Assembly: GCA_029204225.1 (NCBI GenBank) | Contig: CM055097.1 | Coordinates: forward strand, 15,123,484-15,187,483 | Reading direction: 5' to 3' | DNA from: Diphasiastrum complanatum | Lineage: Eukaryota > Streptophyta > Lycopodiopsida > Lycopodiales > Lycopodiaceae | DNA: 64,000 nt | Shown here: positions 51,915-63,952 of the stretch, piece by piece | Layout: each line of letters opens with the position of its first letter | How positions within the stretch are numbered: the first letter of the stretch is position 1 | Made by a program: the position numbers and the translations under genes | Notes under the pieces: model-generated | Told to the model about the DNA's origin: nothing | The model's database searches: none | The model's input: the letters and a program-made list of their open reading frames with translations, nothing else

Positions 51915-53160
51915 ATGGCTACATCAAATGGATTCATGTTGGAAGGCAATGATAGGCTTACCTCAAGCAACTATTCATTGTGGAAAGTGAGGATGGAATC
52001 ACTTCTTTAGATGAATGATGTTTTAGATATTGTTGTAGGTTTTGAGGATAGGCCGGCAACACAACAAGATCAAGTGAGGTATGACAAGAGAGCTAAAAGA
52101 GCTCTTCATATGATCAAGATGAATGTTACTAATGAACTTCTCAAGGAAGTTGGTAAGTGTACTTCATCAAGTGAGGCTTGGAAAGCTTTGAAGAAGGTTT
52201 ATGAATCCAAGTCTACATCTAGAGTGTTGACTCTAAGAAGACAAATCTTTCAATGTTTGCAAAAGAGTGAAGAGAGTCCAAATACTTTTGTTTTAAGAGT
52301 AAAAGCTTTGAATGATGAGTTGGCTTGCATTGATGAGAGCATTAAGGAAGGAGAGCTTGTTCAAGTTATTCTTAATGGTTTGTTGGATGCTCATTCTAAC
52401 ATTGTACAAAGTCTTGCTATTCAAAGGACTTTGACAAGTTTGATGGATCTTCAAGAGATCTTGATCAATGAAGAATATAGGCTTCAAGCAAGAGGTGGAT
52501 CTTCATCAACATCTCAAGTTCGAGAGGAGGCTATGTTCATCAAGGGCAAAAGCAACAGTAAGTGGTCTAAAGGGCAAGATCAAGGGGAGGCTTCTTCACA
52601 TGGCAAAAAGAAAGATAGGTCAAAGTTCAAGTGCTTCTATTGTGGCATCAAAGGAGACTTTGCAAGTGAGTGCAACAAGAAGAAGAGAGATCAAGGAGAC
52701 AAGCAAGGTAATCTAACTCTTGATGAGGATGGTTTGGATGTTCAAAATACAAATGATAATGATTCTGTGATGTCTTCATGTATACTTGCTAATGATGGAG
52801 ATCTAGATCCATGGTGGATTGATAGTGGAGCAAGTTCACACATGACTTTTCAAAAGAGTACTTCACTTCTTTGTTGGCATATGGAGATGACAAGAGGGTG
52901 ATCTACACGGCCAATGATGGTGAGTGTGCAATCAAAGGGATTGGCACAATTCCTATTTCTCTCTCTACAAATAGGAATGTTTATTTGGATTATGTTTTGT
53001 TCAATCCATCTATTACCAATAATATGCTTAGTGTGAGTCAATTGCTAAGTAAAGGTCTAAAAGTGGAGTTTGATGGAGATGCTTGTATGATCAAAAGGAA
53101 GGATATCTTGATTGCAAAAGGTAAAAGGCAAGAGAAATTGTTCAAACTAGATGCCTATGT
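51915..53160 (+). pseudogene. Copia gag plus protease start (broken)
   Basis: ATG at 51915 (MATSNGFMLEGNDRLTSSNY). A TAG at 52008 sits where the young element has a Glu codon (LLEMNE versus LL*MND). Then an open frame from 52011 with gag, the knuckle CFYCGIKGDFASEC, in which the zinc-binding His is replaced by Asp, and protease WWIDSGASSHM. A one-base deletion near 52852 shifts to the frame that continues YTANDGECAIKGIGTIPISL and LSVSQLLSKGLKVEFDGDAC to about 53160. About 80% similar to the intact protein by eye. Confidence 0.9.
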
Positions 53161-53291
53161 TATTAGAGTTTGCATCTCATTCATAGTGTAGATGTTGGTT
53201 TTTCTACATTGGCAAGATCAGTGATTCGTTGTCTTACTAACCAAAGATCAAAGGGATGTTTTTGGATCTTAATGATCTGAAATTCTTCACA
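53161..53291 (+). repeat. 3' LTR remnant
   Basis: Truncated at its left by the internal deletion, which joins a protease-region codon (Asp-Ala-Tyr-Val) to ATTAGAGTTTGC of the LTR. Confidence 0.85.
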
Positions 53292-55329
53292 ACCAGCTTC
53301 TGAACATACTGGACATGAACTTAACACCAAGTTTCTTACATTAATGGAAAACCCACTTATCATCATCTATTTTTGGTACTTCACCTCTCCCATCACACTC
53401 ATCGCTTGTCTTGTCACTTCGTGCCTCAAGTGATAGAATCCATGTGATAGCCTTGTTATGGCACTTTACCCATTTTATCGGCTTTTTAATGATTAATGCC
53501 TATGCCTCACTACATTCTTGAACTGCTCCATGGATATTATAAATATCATTATGTTGTAAATTGGTCAAACAGCTAAAGGCAATATTGATGCCTTTCCCAT
53601 GAAAGACCACTACTCCAAGAAACCTTGATTTATAAGGTATTCTGGTTTATGAGACATTGTTCTAAAACTCAGTTAATCTTTACTTTGTAAAATCGTAAGG
53701 CGTAGCCTTGGCCTTGAGACATTATGGAAATATCCTTGACTCAAGACCTGAAATTCGACTTTCTACAAAGTGATACAGGATGAATATCGACCTTCATGGA
53801 TTACTAATATGTTGAGTATTATTCAAGATGAGCCAGCAATCTCGATTAACTCTTCTGAGGCAATATTTATTTGTATAAGGCATAAGGCAGAGGCACTTAT
53901 TCAAACTCCAGTTTGGAATGTAAAAGGAGGTGTCTGGAATTATTCTAAGTGTATGAGGTCATGGCATACCTGCAGCTATGGCTACTTATCTGTGTCTTTG
54001 CATGAGCTAGGGTCAAGGCCAGCCCTAGGTCTAAGGGTACTATTAATCAACCCTCAAGATGTTAACATCTAGAACTACAGTGGACTAACTAATTCAATCT
54101 TTAAAAGAACTATCAATGATGACAGTTCTCAATTCATGGCAGACTGGTAAAGCTACACTTTAATGCTTCATTTTAGCTTTGTCTATTTCTTGCTTACTCT
54201 ACTAAATCGATCATGCTAAATGTAGCTATACTAAGGCATACAATGTCTTGAAGTCCTATTACCATGTGCTCTATTTCTAAAGGCTTGGACTCAAGGCAGT
54301 CAAACCTCTTATGAAGGATTTTGAACAAGGTAAGCAAAAGACCTAAACACAACTTTCTCAGCCGCCATTGAAGTTCTGTTCTTCTCGAAATCTTGGGAAA
54401 CGGGAAATGCTCAGATCGAAGTGATCTAATTCACACCTACATTAGCATTTCGATTCTCTACCATAATTCGATCCAGTACCATATTGCGATTATTTTGACC
54501 TTGGCAGTATTCTGATCTACAACAGAGTTGTTTGATGCATTGCAGCTATTTTGACCCCGGCGCAAAACAGCAGGCTGCAATAAATATTAACCTTGAGACT
54601 TGCTATTTTGTTTTATGGCAGTGCGTGACAGTTCAGAACCAGATTTTGATCCCAGACACACTTGCACAACATGATAAACTAAATTGATCCACATTACAAA
54701 ATTTGATTCACAGAGGAAATTCGATCCTGGAAAACGAATCGATCCGATCTGGGTCAGGGTCAGATTTATGTCCTATCCATCTTTATCAATGTCTTTCAGA
54801 CCTTGGATACCAGACAACGGATACAGCAGAAGGTCGATCTTGAGAAATCCGATTTGATTCAATCCGGGTCGCTCGGATCGATTTTTTATTTTTGACTCGG
54901 ATCGATTTACTAAATTCGATACTGGACACCCAACAATGATAATCGTTGGCCTTCAACTTCCTTTCGCTTGACTTTCATTTATCTTCAACTTATACTGTAG
55001 CTATACTTCTTGACGATGTATCTATGAGCAGCTGTTAGTCCACAACTAAAAGCGATCCACTGACCCAGACCAAAAATTGATCCATCGATCTACAAGAATT
55101 CGACCCACAGAAATTCCGACACGATTCGATCTGATCCAGGATCGATTTACTTCGACCCTCTACAATTACTACAACTCAATGTACCTTCTTCACGCAGCTT
55201 TGTCTTCCACGTAACTGCTCAGGCCTTCATCAAATGTGGCTGTCAACGTGATGACCAGTATTGAAGGGTGTGCCTTTCAACATATCCTTCAATAGCCATC
55301 ATGACATATTCAATTACATACCAATGTGG
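53292..55329. other. No gene recognised; GATC-rich stretch
   Basis: The 100-codon frame at 53770-54072 has no recognisable motif. From about 54720 to 55150 the motifs GATCCGATC, TCGATC and ATCGATTT recur densely. Function unknown; possibly an old LTR. Confidence 0.4.
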
Positions 55330-56346
55330 TGGCCTAGTCGTTATAGATTTTTACAAAATCAATGAATTAAGTAGTATAAAAGGTTTGATCATTCCCCAAA
55401 AAAAAGTAATCTCATCTTTTGTATGATAAGTGTATGTAGGAAGGAAAATGGAATGTGATTCGTAATCACACAATGAATACTACAACTACATATCTGGTTA
55501 TCCAAAAATATTTGGGTAAATTGGCATTCAGGAACACCAATGGTGAAACAATTTGGTCAAGGTCTGTGTTTATAAAGATTACTTTATCTCTCAGGCTCTT
55601 CAGATAACAGTAAGCAATCAAATCAGACAATAACTAGCAAATAGATTCATCAAACAAAATCGTATTGGCTAGTGATTCCTCTTAATCAAATACAATGAAT
55701 TAGTTCTTATCACAAGAAGCAAATAGAATAGAGCATCAAACAAGTTCATTATCTGAACACATAACTCATTCAGAATTGAAAGATGTTCACATATGGTTAT
55801 GCTTAACAACTTCGGCTAATTCCCTACACACATTAGTCAGAATTATCGCTCTCCGGTGACGCCTTAAAATCCACGTTAGTGTGACTGAAATTCAGTAAAA
55901 CATGAAAAATATGTGTGATGTAGACATAGCGTTATCACAAACAGTTACAGATCATACAGAGTGTATTCGCTCAATCGATAAGAAGTAATATTGTAAAAGA
56001 TGGCAGAGAGAAAGAATGCTCAAGCTTATAGAAACTAGCTCTCTTCTCTCTTTATTGATACTCAGATATGTGCAAATGCGTAAGTACAATGGCACGAAGT
56101 GTCGACCTTATAGGAACGATCACCGACTTGTTTACCAACCGTTTAGATGTCGGTTGAGATCCGCTACTGCGTCTCTATAGAACGTCGCACAAAACGTCGC
56201 GAGTTCTAATCTAAATATGAATTTACAAAGTGCAAATAGGCCTTTACATGAATTTAGGCACTACAGCACATTTACATGTATAAAAATTGAAATTTTTTAC
56301 TATATAAACAATAATTTTGGATAATGTGAGATCATGAGGCTCCACA
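55330..56346 (-). repeat. LTR-like region downstream of the 56.5-58.3 kb reading frame
   Basis: On the minus strand a purine tract (TAAGGAAGGGGATT, 56360-56347) abuts TGTGGAGCCTCATGATC at 56346, the usual polypurine tract/LTR junction. A TCAATAAAG polyadenylation-type signal follows at 56059-56051. The far end and the partner LTR were not found. Confidence 0.5.
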
Positions 56347-56360
56347 AATCCCCTTCCTTA
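56347..56360 (-). other. Candidate polypurine tract
   Basis: TAAGGAAGGGGATT on the minus strand next to a TG start. Confidence 0.5.
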
Positions 56361-56529
56361 GCTGTGCAACGGCTCGCAAACAATTTGCTTACATTCTTCT
56401 CTGTCGCTTCCTGTTGGCTGGCTTTCTATGGAAAATAGCCTTTGCTCGGGCTTCATTTTCTTCATTGACTTGGTCTAAGGTCATCCCTTTTGTAGCAAGG
56501 TAATAATTGTTATTCTGGTTGTAATCTTC

Positions 56530-58290
56530 CTAAAATGATAGATTTGGATAACCTCCCATTCCTTGATTTTCCAATGGTACAAGGGGGTTTTCGATCAATG
56601 TATTATTTTGAAGATGAGTGTACCAACTATATTCAGAAAAGATTTCAGACATCTCAGCAGAAGGGACAGTTAGTGAGAGAGCTGCATATGTATATTCTGC
56701 GAATTTTCTTTTAATGTACAGTTGTTGAATGGATAAAAGAGCATATGAAATAAGAGAACCAATATTTACATAATTATAAGTATGGTATAGTCTGGTTATT
56801 GGATTAGTGGAGCGAAGTATATTATTTGCTTTAACTTCCTCCAAATAATGAGAATAGTTAGCTTCCCAATCTGTGTAGATTTTCCACAGATCAGGGAATA
56901 ACAGCTGACCGGAGATTTTGGAAGGAATTGGATTAGGGCTAGGGACAACTTCTTTAACATCAAAAATGTTAATTGAGTCTAGCTTATTCATATACTCATC
57001 CAGAGCTGGAAAAATATTGTTTTCAAATGTTTTTAGGTATTCTAAAATATATATATATATGTACAAAGATCCTGTAACAACATGGATATAGCTAGTTTGC
57101 ACATTGAACTTATTCTGAAAAATGGCAAGAGCAAGGATACCTTTTGGTGCATTGTTAGTTTGGCCCAAAATGTGTTTAGGCTAGAAAAAGTCCAAGGGCT
57201 TTCCCATTGTTCTTTTGTATAACCAAAAAGTTTAGGTAAAAGAAAGTAATCTATTCTCCACTAGAGTTCTGGACTACAAAAAGGTGGAAGAAAAAATATT
57301 AGTTCTTACTGGAATGTCTGAAATTCTGTCTTTATTAGTGAATACACTACCTTGTTCTTCCTCTTGACAGCTCCACTGTGTGACGCTTCAGCCTGCTACG
57401 GAATGATTGCCAGCGTTGCTGGTTGGTCGTTCTTCTTGTTGTACTGGCTCCTGTTGGATCTCTTCTTGGTTCTACTCCTGGTCAGCAACATTTTCTGTTT
57501 CTTCTTCTGCTTCTCGGCTCTTTTCTGCACTGGAAGACAACTTATATTGTGATGATGGAGAGGAATCCTCACCGCTCCCTTGGTGCTGGCTTGATGATGA
57601 CGATGATGCCTTCTCTATGGTGGTTGTCTTTGATGCTTGCATTTGAGAATCAACCTCAACTGAAGGGGCTAACTCTGGCAATACTGGTGCAATTATGATA
57701 TTTTCCTGCACAGTTAATACATCGGCATGCATACATAGAATACCCATATGCAAACCAAGTCTAAAAAATTGATTAATCTTTACTAATTTATAGAATTGCT
57801 TAAAAATAGTCTGTCCGAAGGCAATGGGTTCTCCGTTCAGGGCTCTCAGCAGGTATCCCATATTCGTGTTAAAAATTGTATACTCTTGTTCCGGTAAGAA
57901 TATAGAAGCAAGAGCGAATCGCACAAAGCTTTTGAGATTGGGATCTCTGATATAAGAGAGTTTATATCCCTGTTTCTCAAGATAAGCTTTTTCTTGAAAA
58001 ACTCTGCTCTCAGTGAGGAAGTCTGGCTTTGTAACAAGCATATTGCCGTCCATAGGCAAACCTAAGGCACGACAGTAAAATACTTCTGTAATAATGATCT
58101 CTTGATCCCGGACAGTGGTGAAAATATGTCCTTCCTCTGTCTCGTTCAGATTTCGGATCAGCTCGTGGCACACATCCGTAAGGATTACTGAAGGGTCAAA
58201 TTGAAGAAGTCCTTCAATACGAGCTCGTATAACTAATGGTTGTAAAACCGGTAAGACTGGCTTTGGGTGCGTTTTGAACACAATCGCCAT
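56530..58290 (-). pseudogene. Long reading frame of unknown function before an LTR-like boundary
   Basis: From ATG at 58290 a 272-codon frame reads MAIVFKTHPKPVLPVLQPLV, ARIEGLLQFDPSVILTDVCH, FYCRALGLPMDGNML, FALASIFLPEQEYTIFNTNM, then a Ser/Glu-rich linker to a TAG near 57472. The same frame continues with stops (Q/E-rich NQEEIQQEPVQQEER). Around 57340-57060 the neighbouring frame is protein-like (DYFLLPKLFGYTKEQWESPW), and after a (TA)n run at 57049-57060 the first frame reopens (EYLKTFENNIFPALDEYMNK ... LPLENQGMGGYPNLSF-like end) to 56530. This looks like one protein of about 590 residues broken by a few mutations. I recognise no domain. The layout, a globular part, acidic linker and second helical part ending just before a polypurine tract, suggests a retroelement gag or extra ORF. 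Confidence 0.5.
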
Positions 58291-58449
58291 GACGCTCGTA
58301 ATGGTAAACTAGCGATGGCGGAAGAGAGCTTGATCATAAAAATTCACAAAATCATAGAGCAAGATTGATAGAACAGTGGTGGCAAAAAAAATAGAAGTGT
58401 TTGAGGTTTTTGGTATATTGATGATATATCGGCGGATTAGACAACTATT

Positions 58450-59230
58450 TAATGAAAGCGTGTCCTTCATTTTGAAGGTACAGACTCAACAATAAAGTAT
58501 CTAGTCCTAAAAAACAAAAATAAATAAATAGATGAAAAATAAATGAAAAATAAACAAAATACACAAATGCTTCGCTCAGTTCGCAAAAGTTCAGCTCAGT
58601 ATTTGTGAGTATTGAACTGCGAACATAATAATAAACACAATCTATGAAACAATGTATGTAATATTGGAAGCGAAGACTGTCGCTTTCTTCGTTAAATTGT
58701 ATGGGTGAAAAAATGTATGAGCAAAAAATATATGGGCGAAAAATGTATCGGCAAAAAATGCGAAGGTATTGGGTTTTTTGCATATTTCCAATGTACTGGT
58801 GACATGAAAACATGATGAAAACAAAGGTATGTAACAAAATAATATGTATCATACTAGCGAAATATTATATTTTTTTGCAAATTTCTCGAAGGTCAAAGAT
58901 GGAACGAAGGTAAATCTCGAAAAATGCGAAGGTTGAAGTGTCGCAATTTTTCGAAAATGGTGAATTTACTTAACATACCATAATCCAAAATGGTGTCGAC
59001 TTTTTTGCAAAAATATAGTGACCATGATGAAGCGAAGGTATTGGCATTTTCGCAAAAAATGCAGCAAAAATAGAAATGTAACAAAAGTGTCACCTTTTTC
59101 GCATATTTTGCGAAGGTAATGGATTGAAAACAAATTGTCGGTTGGATGAAATGTGAACAGTGTCGAAAATTTTGTTACAACACGTGGACAAAGAATGCGA
59201 AGGTGCAAGTGTCACAAATTTCGGTGGAAA
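58450..59230. repeat. Degenerate satellite of GCGAAGG/TTTTTCGCA motifs
   Basis: Noncoding DNA dense in GGGCGAAAAATGTAT, GCAAAAAATGCGAAGGT and TTTTTCGCATATTTTGCGAAG. Vocabulary overlaps the 52-bp satellite at 50.6 and 63.3 kb but units are not aligned. It abuts the truncated gypsy integrase at 59231. Confidence 0.6.
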
Positions 59231-60255
59231 TTATTGGACCAAAGATGACGGATTTTTAGAAACTGTATAAAATGTGAATAGTATATGGGTTCCCCTATCG
59301 CTAACGAGTTCTAAGGGACATCCATATGTTGTGTTTATGTTTTGTAAAAAAAACTTTGCTACAGTCTTAGCATTGTTTTTTACTGTGGCTTCGACCTCTA
59401 CCATCTTGGTAGCATAGTCCGTGACAACGAGAATGTAACGTCGACGAGTTTTACGAGTGATCGGTTTGATAGGCCCAACAAAATCTATCCCCCACTTCTC
59501 AAAAGGTGCTAAGGGAATTATTAGAGTAAGCGGCCAATACGTCGCGAAGCTAAGTTTCCCATCCTCTGACATGCCTTACATTTTGAATGAATATTTTAAC
59601 ATCTCTATAGATGGTAGGCCACCAATATTTAGCATTAAGGATCTTTCTTGCAGTATTTTTAAGAGCATAATGACCCCCCGAATCTTCCTCATGTAATGCA
59701 CTTATTACATCGGTCGTCTCGGTTGGTTCTAAACATTGGCGGAGACTATCGTCAGCTCCTAATTTATACAATATTCTATTTATAATTGTATAGGGTCCTA
59801 CTTTTGAAAGGAAAACAATTTTTTGCTGTTATTAAAATGTTCAAGATAAATCTGGTCCTGTAAAAATTAATAATGTCCATATAAATTGATGTTTTTGATT
59901 GAATACACATTATATGTTCATCTGGAAATTCATCAAAAATGGGTTCAAACCGATTTTTCGTTTGGAGGCGGGATATATAATTAGCATTTTCTTAATTCTA
60001 CTTCATAATTAAACTCATCTAATAACAACACCCATCTAGCTACCTTACCCGAAAGCCCTACCCGGAAGATCAGGTTTATTCACTAGATGTTTCAATGCAT
60101 TGTGATCTACGTGAAAAATGAAAGGGTATCCTAAAAGATAATGTCTAAATTTCTTTACTGAATAAATCATTCCTAGTGTTTCACGCTCTGTAGCAGAATA
60201 GTTCTTTTCTAATGCAGCGAGTTGCCTACCAGCATAATAAACTGGGTAATATTTT
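59231..60255 (-). pseudogene. Ty3/gypsy RNase H, zinc module and integrase core (truncated)
   Basis: Minus strand, upstream to downstream: YPVYYAGRQLAALEKNYSAT with ERETLGMIYSVKKFRHYLLG and FHVDHNALKHLVNKPDL (RNase H); a degenerate spacer with stops; the H2C2 module LHEEDSGGHYALKNTARKIL with its Cys pair changed (VRHVRG); and the integrase core WGIDFVGPIKPITRKTRRRY, VVTDYATKMVEVEATVKNN, CPLELVSDRGTH. The core ends right after the second catalytic Asp, where the sequence passes into satellite DNA. RT lies missing upstream. Confidence 0.9.
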
Positions 60256-60359
60256 AATTACAACTTAGCTTGCGTGCTCATTAGGCCATGGGCTTATACG
60301 TGCAGGATGCCATGCCCTTGCAACACATTTTATTGGTCGATTTTATTTATTTATAATTC

Positions 60360-62138
60360 ATCGGGAATACCCCCAACAGGACCCACGACCTGAAGTAGTG
60401 CTGGTCCCTCGGCACTCTGCCGGTTCTAATAAAGCGTCTTCTTTGCCCGCCTCTGGTGGATCAGGTAGCCCATGACGTCTTCCATAAAATTGATGCGGTC
60501 CAGTTTCTTCAAGTCCTTTGGCATGTGAAGGGACTTGTGGACTCTTGTCAGCCAGTCCTGGTCGACCCATGCTTGGAATCTGCGCATCTAGGGATTGCCG
60601 AGGGAGGCAGCTCGGTAATAGACACGAGCGACTGGAAGCTAATCTTCGACTTTGTCAGAAGCTAGCGCCTTATTAGGATCAAAAAATATGGGGGGCGGGG
60701 GGAATTGTCCCATTTGTTTCAATCCCCATTAAATGCTCTAAGTCCCGGGCGTAAGTGGCTGCCGCGCGAACTGTTGGATCAGAGCAGTTGAAATAGTTAT
60801 TGGTGAATATGGTGAGAGCCCTTCTGGCATCTACATCCATATCCCAACTGTGCTTTGATGGAATGGTCAGCCAATTGAAATTTTGAATTGTGATCTTGTC
60901 CAGAGGGGTGCCACATTCCGCCCATTTGGATCGTTGTGTGCATGGCAGGAAGTGCGCGTTCACCCGTAGTTGTTGCGGACTTCTCACATAGGCCTTGATG
61001 GCCGCACGGTCTCTTTTAAACAGTTGCTGACGTCACTCTGGTTGTGGGTGGAGGGCGGGTAATGCTTGCAGCTCCTTGCCCTTTATTGTCTGAGCTGAAA
61101 AAGATATTTGTCAGTCGCCTCTTGATGACTAGTGGGGATACTTCGCTAGGAATTCGTTTATTTTCTCCTCCACGGACTTTGGTCTTCGGAAGGCCCGGCT
61201 GGCAGATATGGTGCGCGAACCTCTGGATGATGTTGTCTGTCCTTCCTCTTGGCTTTTGCTAGGACCTGCGCCTTGGCTTTGGTCTCGCGTTTCAGCACCC
61301 ATATCTGGTGGTCCTTGGTCTTGGCCTTCGGACCCTTGATCTTGACTGAACCCCCCTACTGCTTGCTGGCTTTGGTCCTGGCTCGTGCTGGCCTGTGGAG
61401 CATAAAAAACGGGTGGCGGTGAAATCACCACAGGGGTGGGCTGGGCCTTCTTCTCCGTGAACTGTTGGCAAGCCTTGACGGCTTGTTTGGCCTGGGAGAG
61501 CTCATGAGTTGTGCTTGCCTGGTATTTATCGAACTCTGCCTAGTAGTTGTTTAATGTTTGGCTATATACCTGCACCTGACGCCTAAAGAGATTCATCTCT
61601 GATTTAGATAGCGGCCTTGAGTCTGGTGTAGGTTGAGCCAAACATACGAGCTTTTCACTTTGTAGGGCTTTGGAGAGGCTTTGGATGTATAGGTTGAGGC
61701 CATCCTCCTTCTACTGCAGCTTGGCAATCTCCCGGTGCCCTTCTTGTTCATGTTGTTGAGCTAGAATTAGCTCGTGCTGCAGCTTTGTGAGTTCCGCTCG
61801 CAACTGTGTGTTGCTTGTCGCCAGGTGGAGTACCTTGCTTTCCAAAATAGCCTTGGTTGCTACTGACTCTAGGATGTATTTGCCCATAGTCTGGTACGCC
61901 ATCGCTAAGTCGGTTGGAGCAGCCGGTACGTTGGCACTGACAGAGGCTTGTGTGCTACGGCCCCGACGACTTGTGGAGCTCCGTCATCATTGTCTTCAAT
62001 CAGGTTCTCGGGGGACCTGATGTCATCTGGGGCAATGGGATCAGCCCGATCCGGCGATGATATAAAGATTGTCTGAACAAATGCATCATCAGACAACGGT
62101 TGGTTGCCAGGGTATCGGATCAGCCAACGCACTATCAT
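60360..62138 (-). pseudogene. Broken coiled-coil reading frame of unknown function
   Basis: Pieces in mostly neighbouring frames from ATG 62138: MIVRWLIRYPGNQPLSDDAF with an acidic stretch; then a long helix ILESKVLHLATSNTQLRAEL, QHELILAQQHEQEGHREIAK and SLSKALQSEKL (heptad-like); a Gln/Ser/Gly-rich part (SQDQGSEGQDQGPPD); SVEEKINEFLAKYP; and LDKITIQNFNWLTIPSKHSW with ARRALTIFTNNYFN; finally HMPKDLKKLDRINFMEDVMG. At least five stops or frameshifts. Position before gypsy RNase H suggests it is part of, or was captured near, a gypsy-type element. No family recognised. Confidence 0.4.
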
Positions 62139-63279
62139 TTTCTATCAGTATCAACCATTTCATTCATCTTTCAAATGGTTGTTCTGAGTAAGCTCTCAAT
62201 GCATTTCCTACAGCCTTCTAGCACATTCCATATTGCTGTTTACAAGGATATTGGCTATTTTTTATTGTTCATGGCAGCAAACTTGTCTTCTAACCGATTT
62301 TAATCTGTGGAAGCATTTTATTGGCTAGTGGAAGCCATGTTTCACATGTCAGAATACTATTGGCTTATCTTCTTTGAGCACTTGCAGAGCCCTCAACCTC
62401 TTGCACAGAGTTCTTTGACTATATCATGATAGGCTTATGCCATTGTAAATCATTCAGACACAATGTAGATCAGAAGCATGTGTTGCTCTGTTGGTGCTTT
62501 AATGTAGATTTACTATTTTTGCTATTCATCTACAAGTTTAGAACCTTTGTGTTCTCTGATTCTTGTATAGAGGTGTAGCAATCCCTCTTCTTTGTAGTGT
62601 CTAGACTGTAATACACATATCTTTGTACTCTATAAATGGTGAATACAGATAATGTAAATCGAAGTGTTTTTGAATCACACAACTTGTTTCTATTGTAAAT
62701 ACCTTCTGTGCTTTTCATGGTGATTCATTTTGGTAATAGGAAGTTTATGACACTATATTGTTTATGTCTATAGACAGTGATTTGGACTGAAATTGTCTAG
62801 TGAAGTGTTTCTAGCCTACAATCTTATGATTTGCGCAGGTCATATGAGTTAGATTCATGATAAGCTACTGTCAAGATAAAGGAACGATTTCACAGTGTAG
62901 CTTCTTCTTTGCCAAAGTATTTGCTTTCTTGAGTTTCACTCCCATTTTAATCTGAAACTGTAATGAAGTATTCAATATCTTTTGGTGTTTGATTATATGT
63001 AACCCAAAGGTGGTTTTGGCTGCCTCATTGCTAAAACGTCCGTAGATGACCAACTTAACTGAAATCACTCTCCACTCCATTCATTCTTGGTATTTCTCTG
63101 TTTTGCTCTAATAATGACAGTATTAGACCTTTTATCGCTCTCTAGTAGGAATGATACCCGTTTGTACTACAAATATTAATCATTTTGTTGTTGATATGTC
63201 GCGACAGGCCATCCTGAACAACTAAGTGTTTTGCGATATTTTTGGAAAAGTGACAGTTGTGCAGTCAAGTAAATTTGAA
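62139..63279. other. No gene recognised
   Basis: AT-rich noncoding DNA, no motif of note on either strand. Confidence 0.4.
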
Positions 63280-63386
63280 CAGGCAAAAAATGCGAAAAAT
63301 GCAACATTGCATTTTCACACACATTTTATAACAGGTGAAAAATGCAAAAAATGCAACATTGTATTTTTACACGCATTTTATGACAG
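63280..63386. repeat. 52-bp satellite, 2 units (inverted)
   Basis: CAGGCAAAAAATGCGAAAAA ... and CAGGTGAAAAATGCAAAAAA ..., 52 bp each, are reverse complements of the 50.6-kb unit type. Confidence 0.9.
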
Positions 63387-63388
63387 GT

Positions 63389-63593
<205 letters not shown>

Positions 63594-63789
63594 CTTGCGT
63601 TTCGAAGCCTTCACAACCAATTTTTTCCTTCATATAAATGCATTTTTATTTCAACCTTTCTCGTGGAAAGTCTGATAATTTAAAAAATCCTTAGGGTGCC
63701 CTTCAAATTTAATGAAATCCTTGATAATGAAAGTCCCTTTTGTTTAACCCCTTTCACCATGAAAGTATGCACCTGCACTTCAAAACACT

Positions 63790-63952
63790 GATCAACTCAT
63801 GTGCACCTAGAGGTTCATCTTCATCATCAATCAGAAACTCATAAAGGTCTTGGAGGACCATGAGTGACTCCACCCTAACCTTCCATAGTAGCATAATTGG
63901 TAGAATTCAATCTCTCACTAGCTTCTAGAAGGTATGCTCCAATAGATCTCAT
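63790..63952 (-). pseudogene. Copia gag N-terminal fragment
   Basis: ATG at 63952: MRSIGAYLLEASERLNSTNY, then after a one-base insertion near 63885 the frame continues RVESLMVLQDLYEFLIDDED. This is the LxxxNYxxWKVRxESLL start of copia gag, of a subfamily different from the 40-44 kb element. It runs out of similarity near 63790. Confidence 0.75.

Larger units (their letters stand above)
51133..53291 (+). mobile_element. Internally deleted copia element related to the young one
   Basis: 5' LTR end (to 51314, GATCTGAAATTATTCACA), primer site TGGTATCAAAGC at 51315, leader, gag and protease start. Then, at about 53160, it jumps into the last 130 bp of its own 3' LTR (ends 53291, GATCTGAAATTCTTCACA). 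Integrase, RT, RNase H and most of the 3' LTR are gone. The left edge of the 5' LTR could not be fixed. Confidence 0.8.

Noticed and set aside
53770-54072. 100-codon forward frame
   Set aside because: No family motif, no plausible splice context; kept only as unexplained DNA.
55330-60255. Endogenous pararetrovirus (caulimovirid) insertion
   Set aside because: The pol fragment carries a gypsy integrase core (WGIDFVGPI, VSDRGTH), which caulimovirids lack, and no movement-protein or coat-protein motif was seen.
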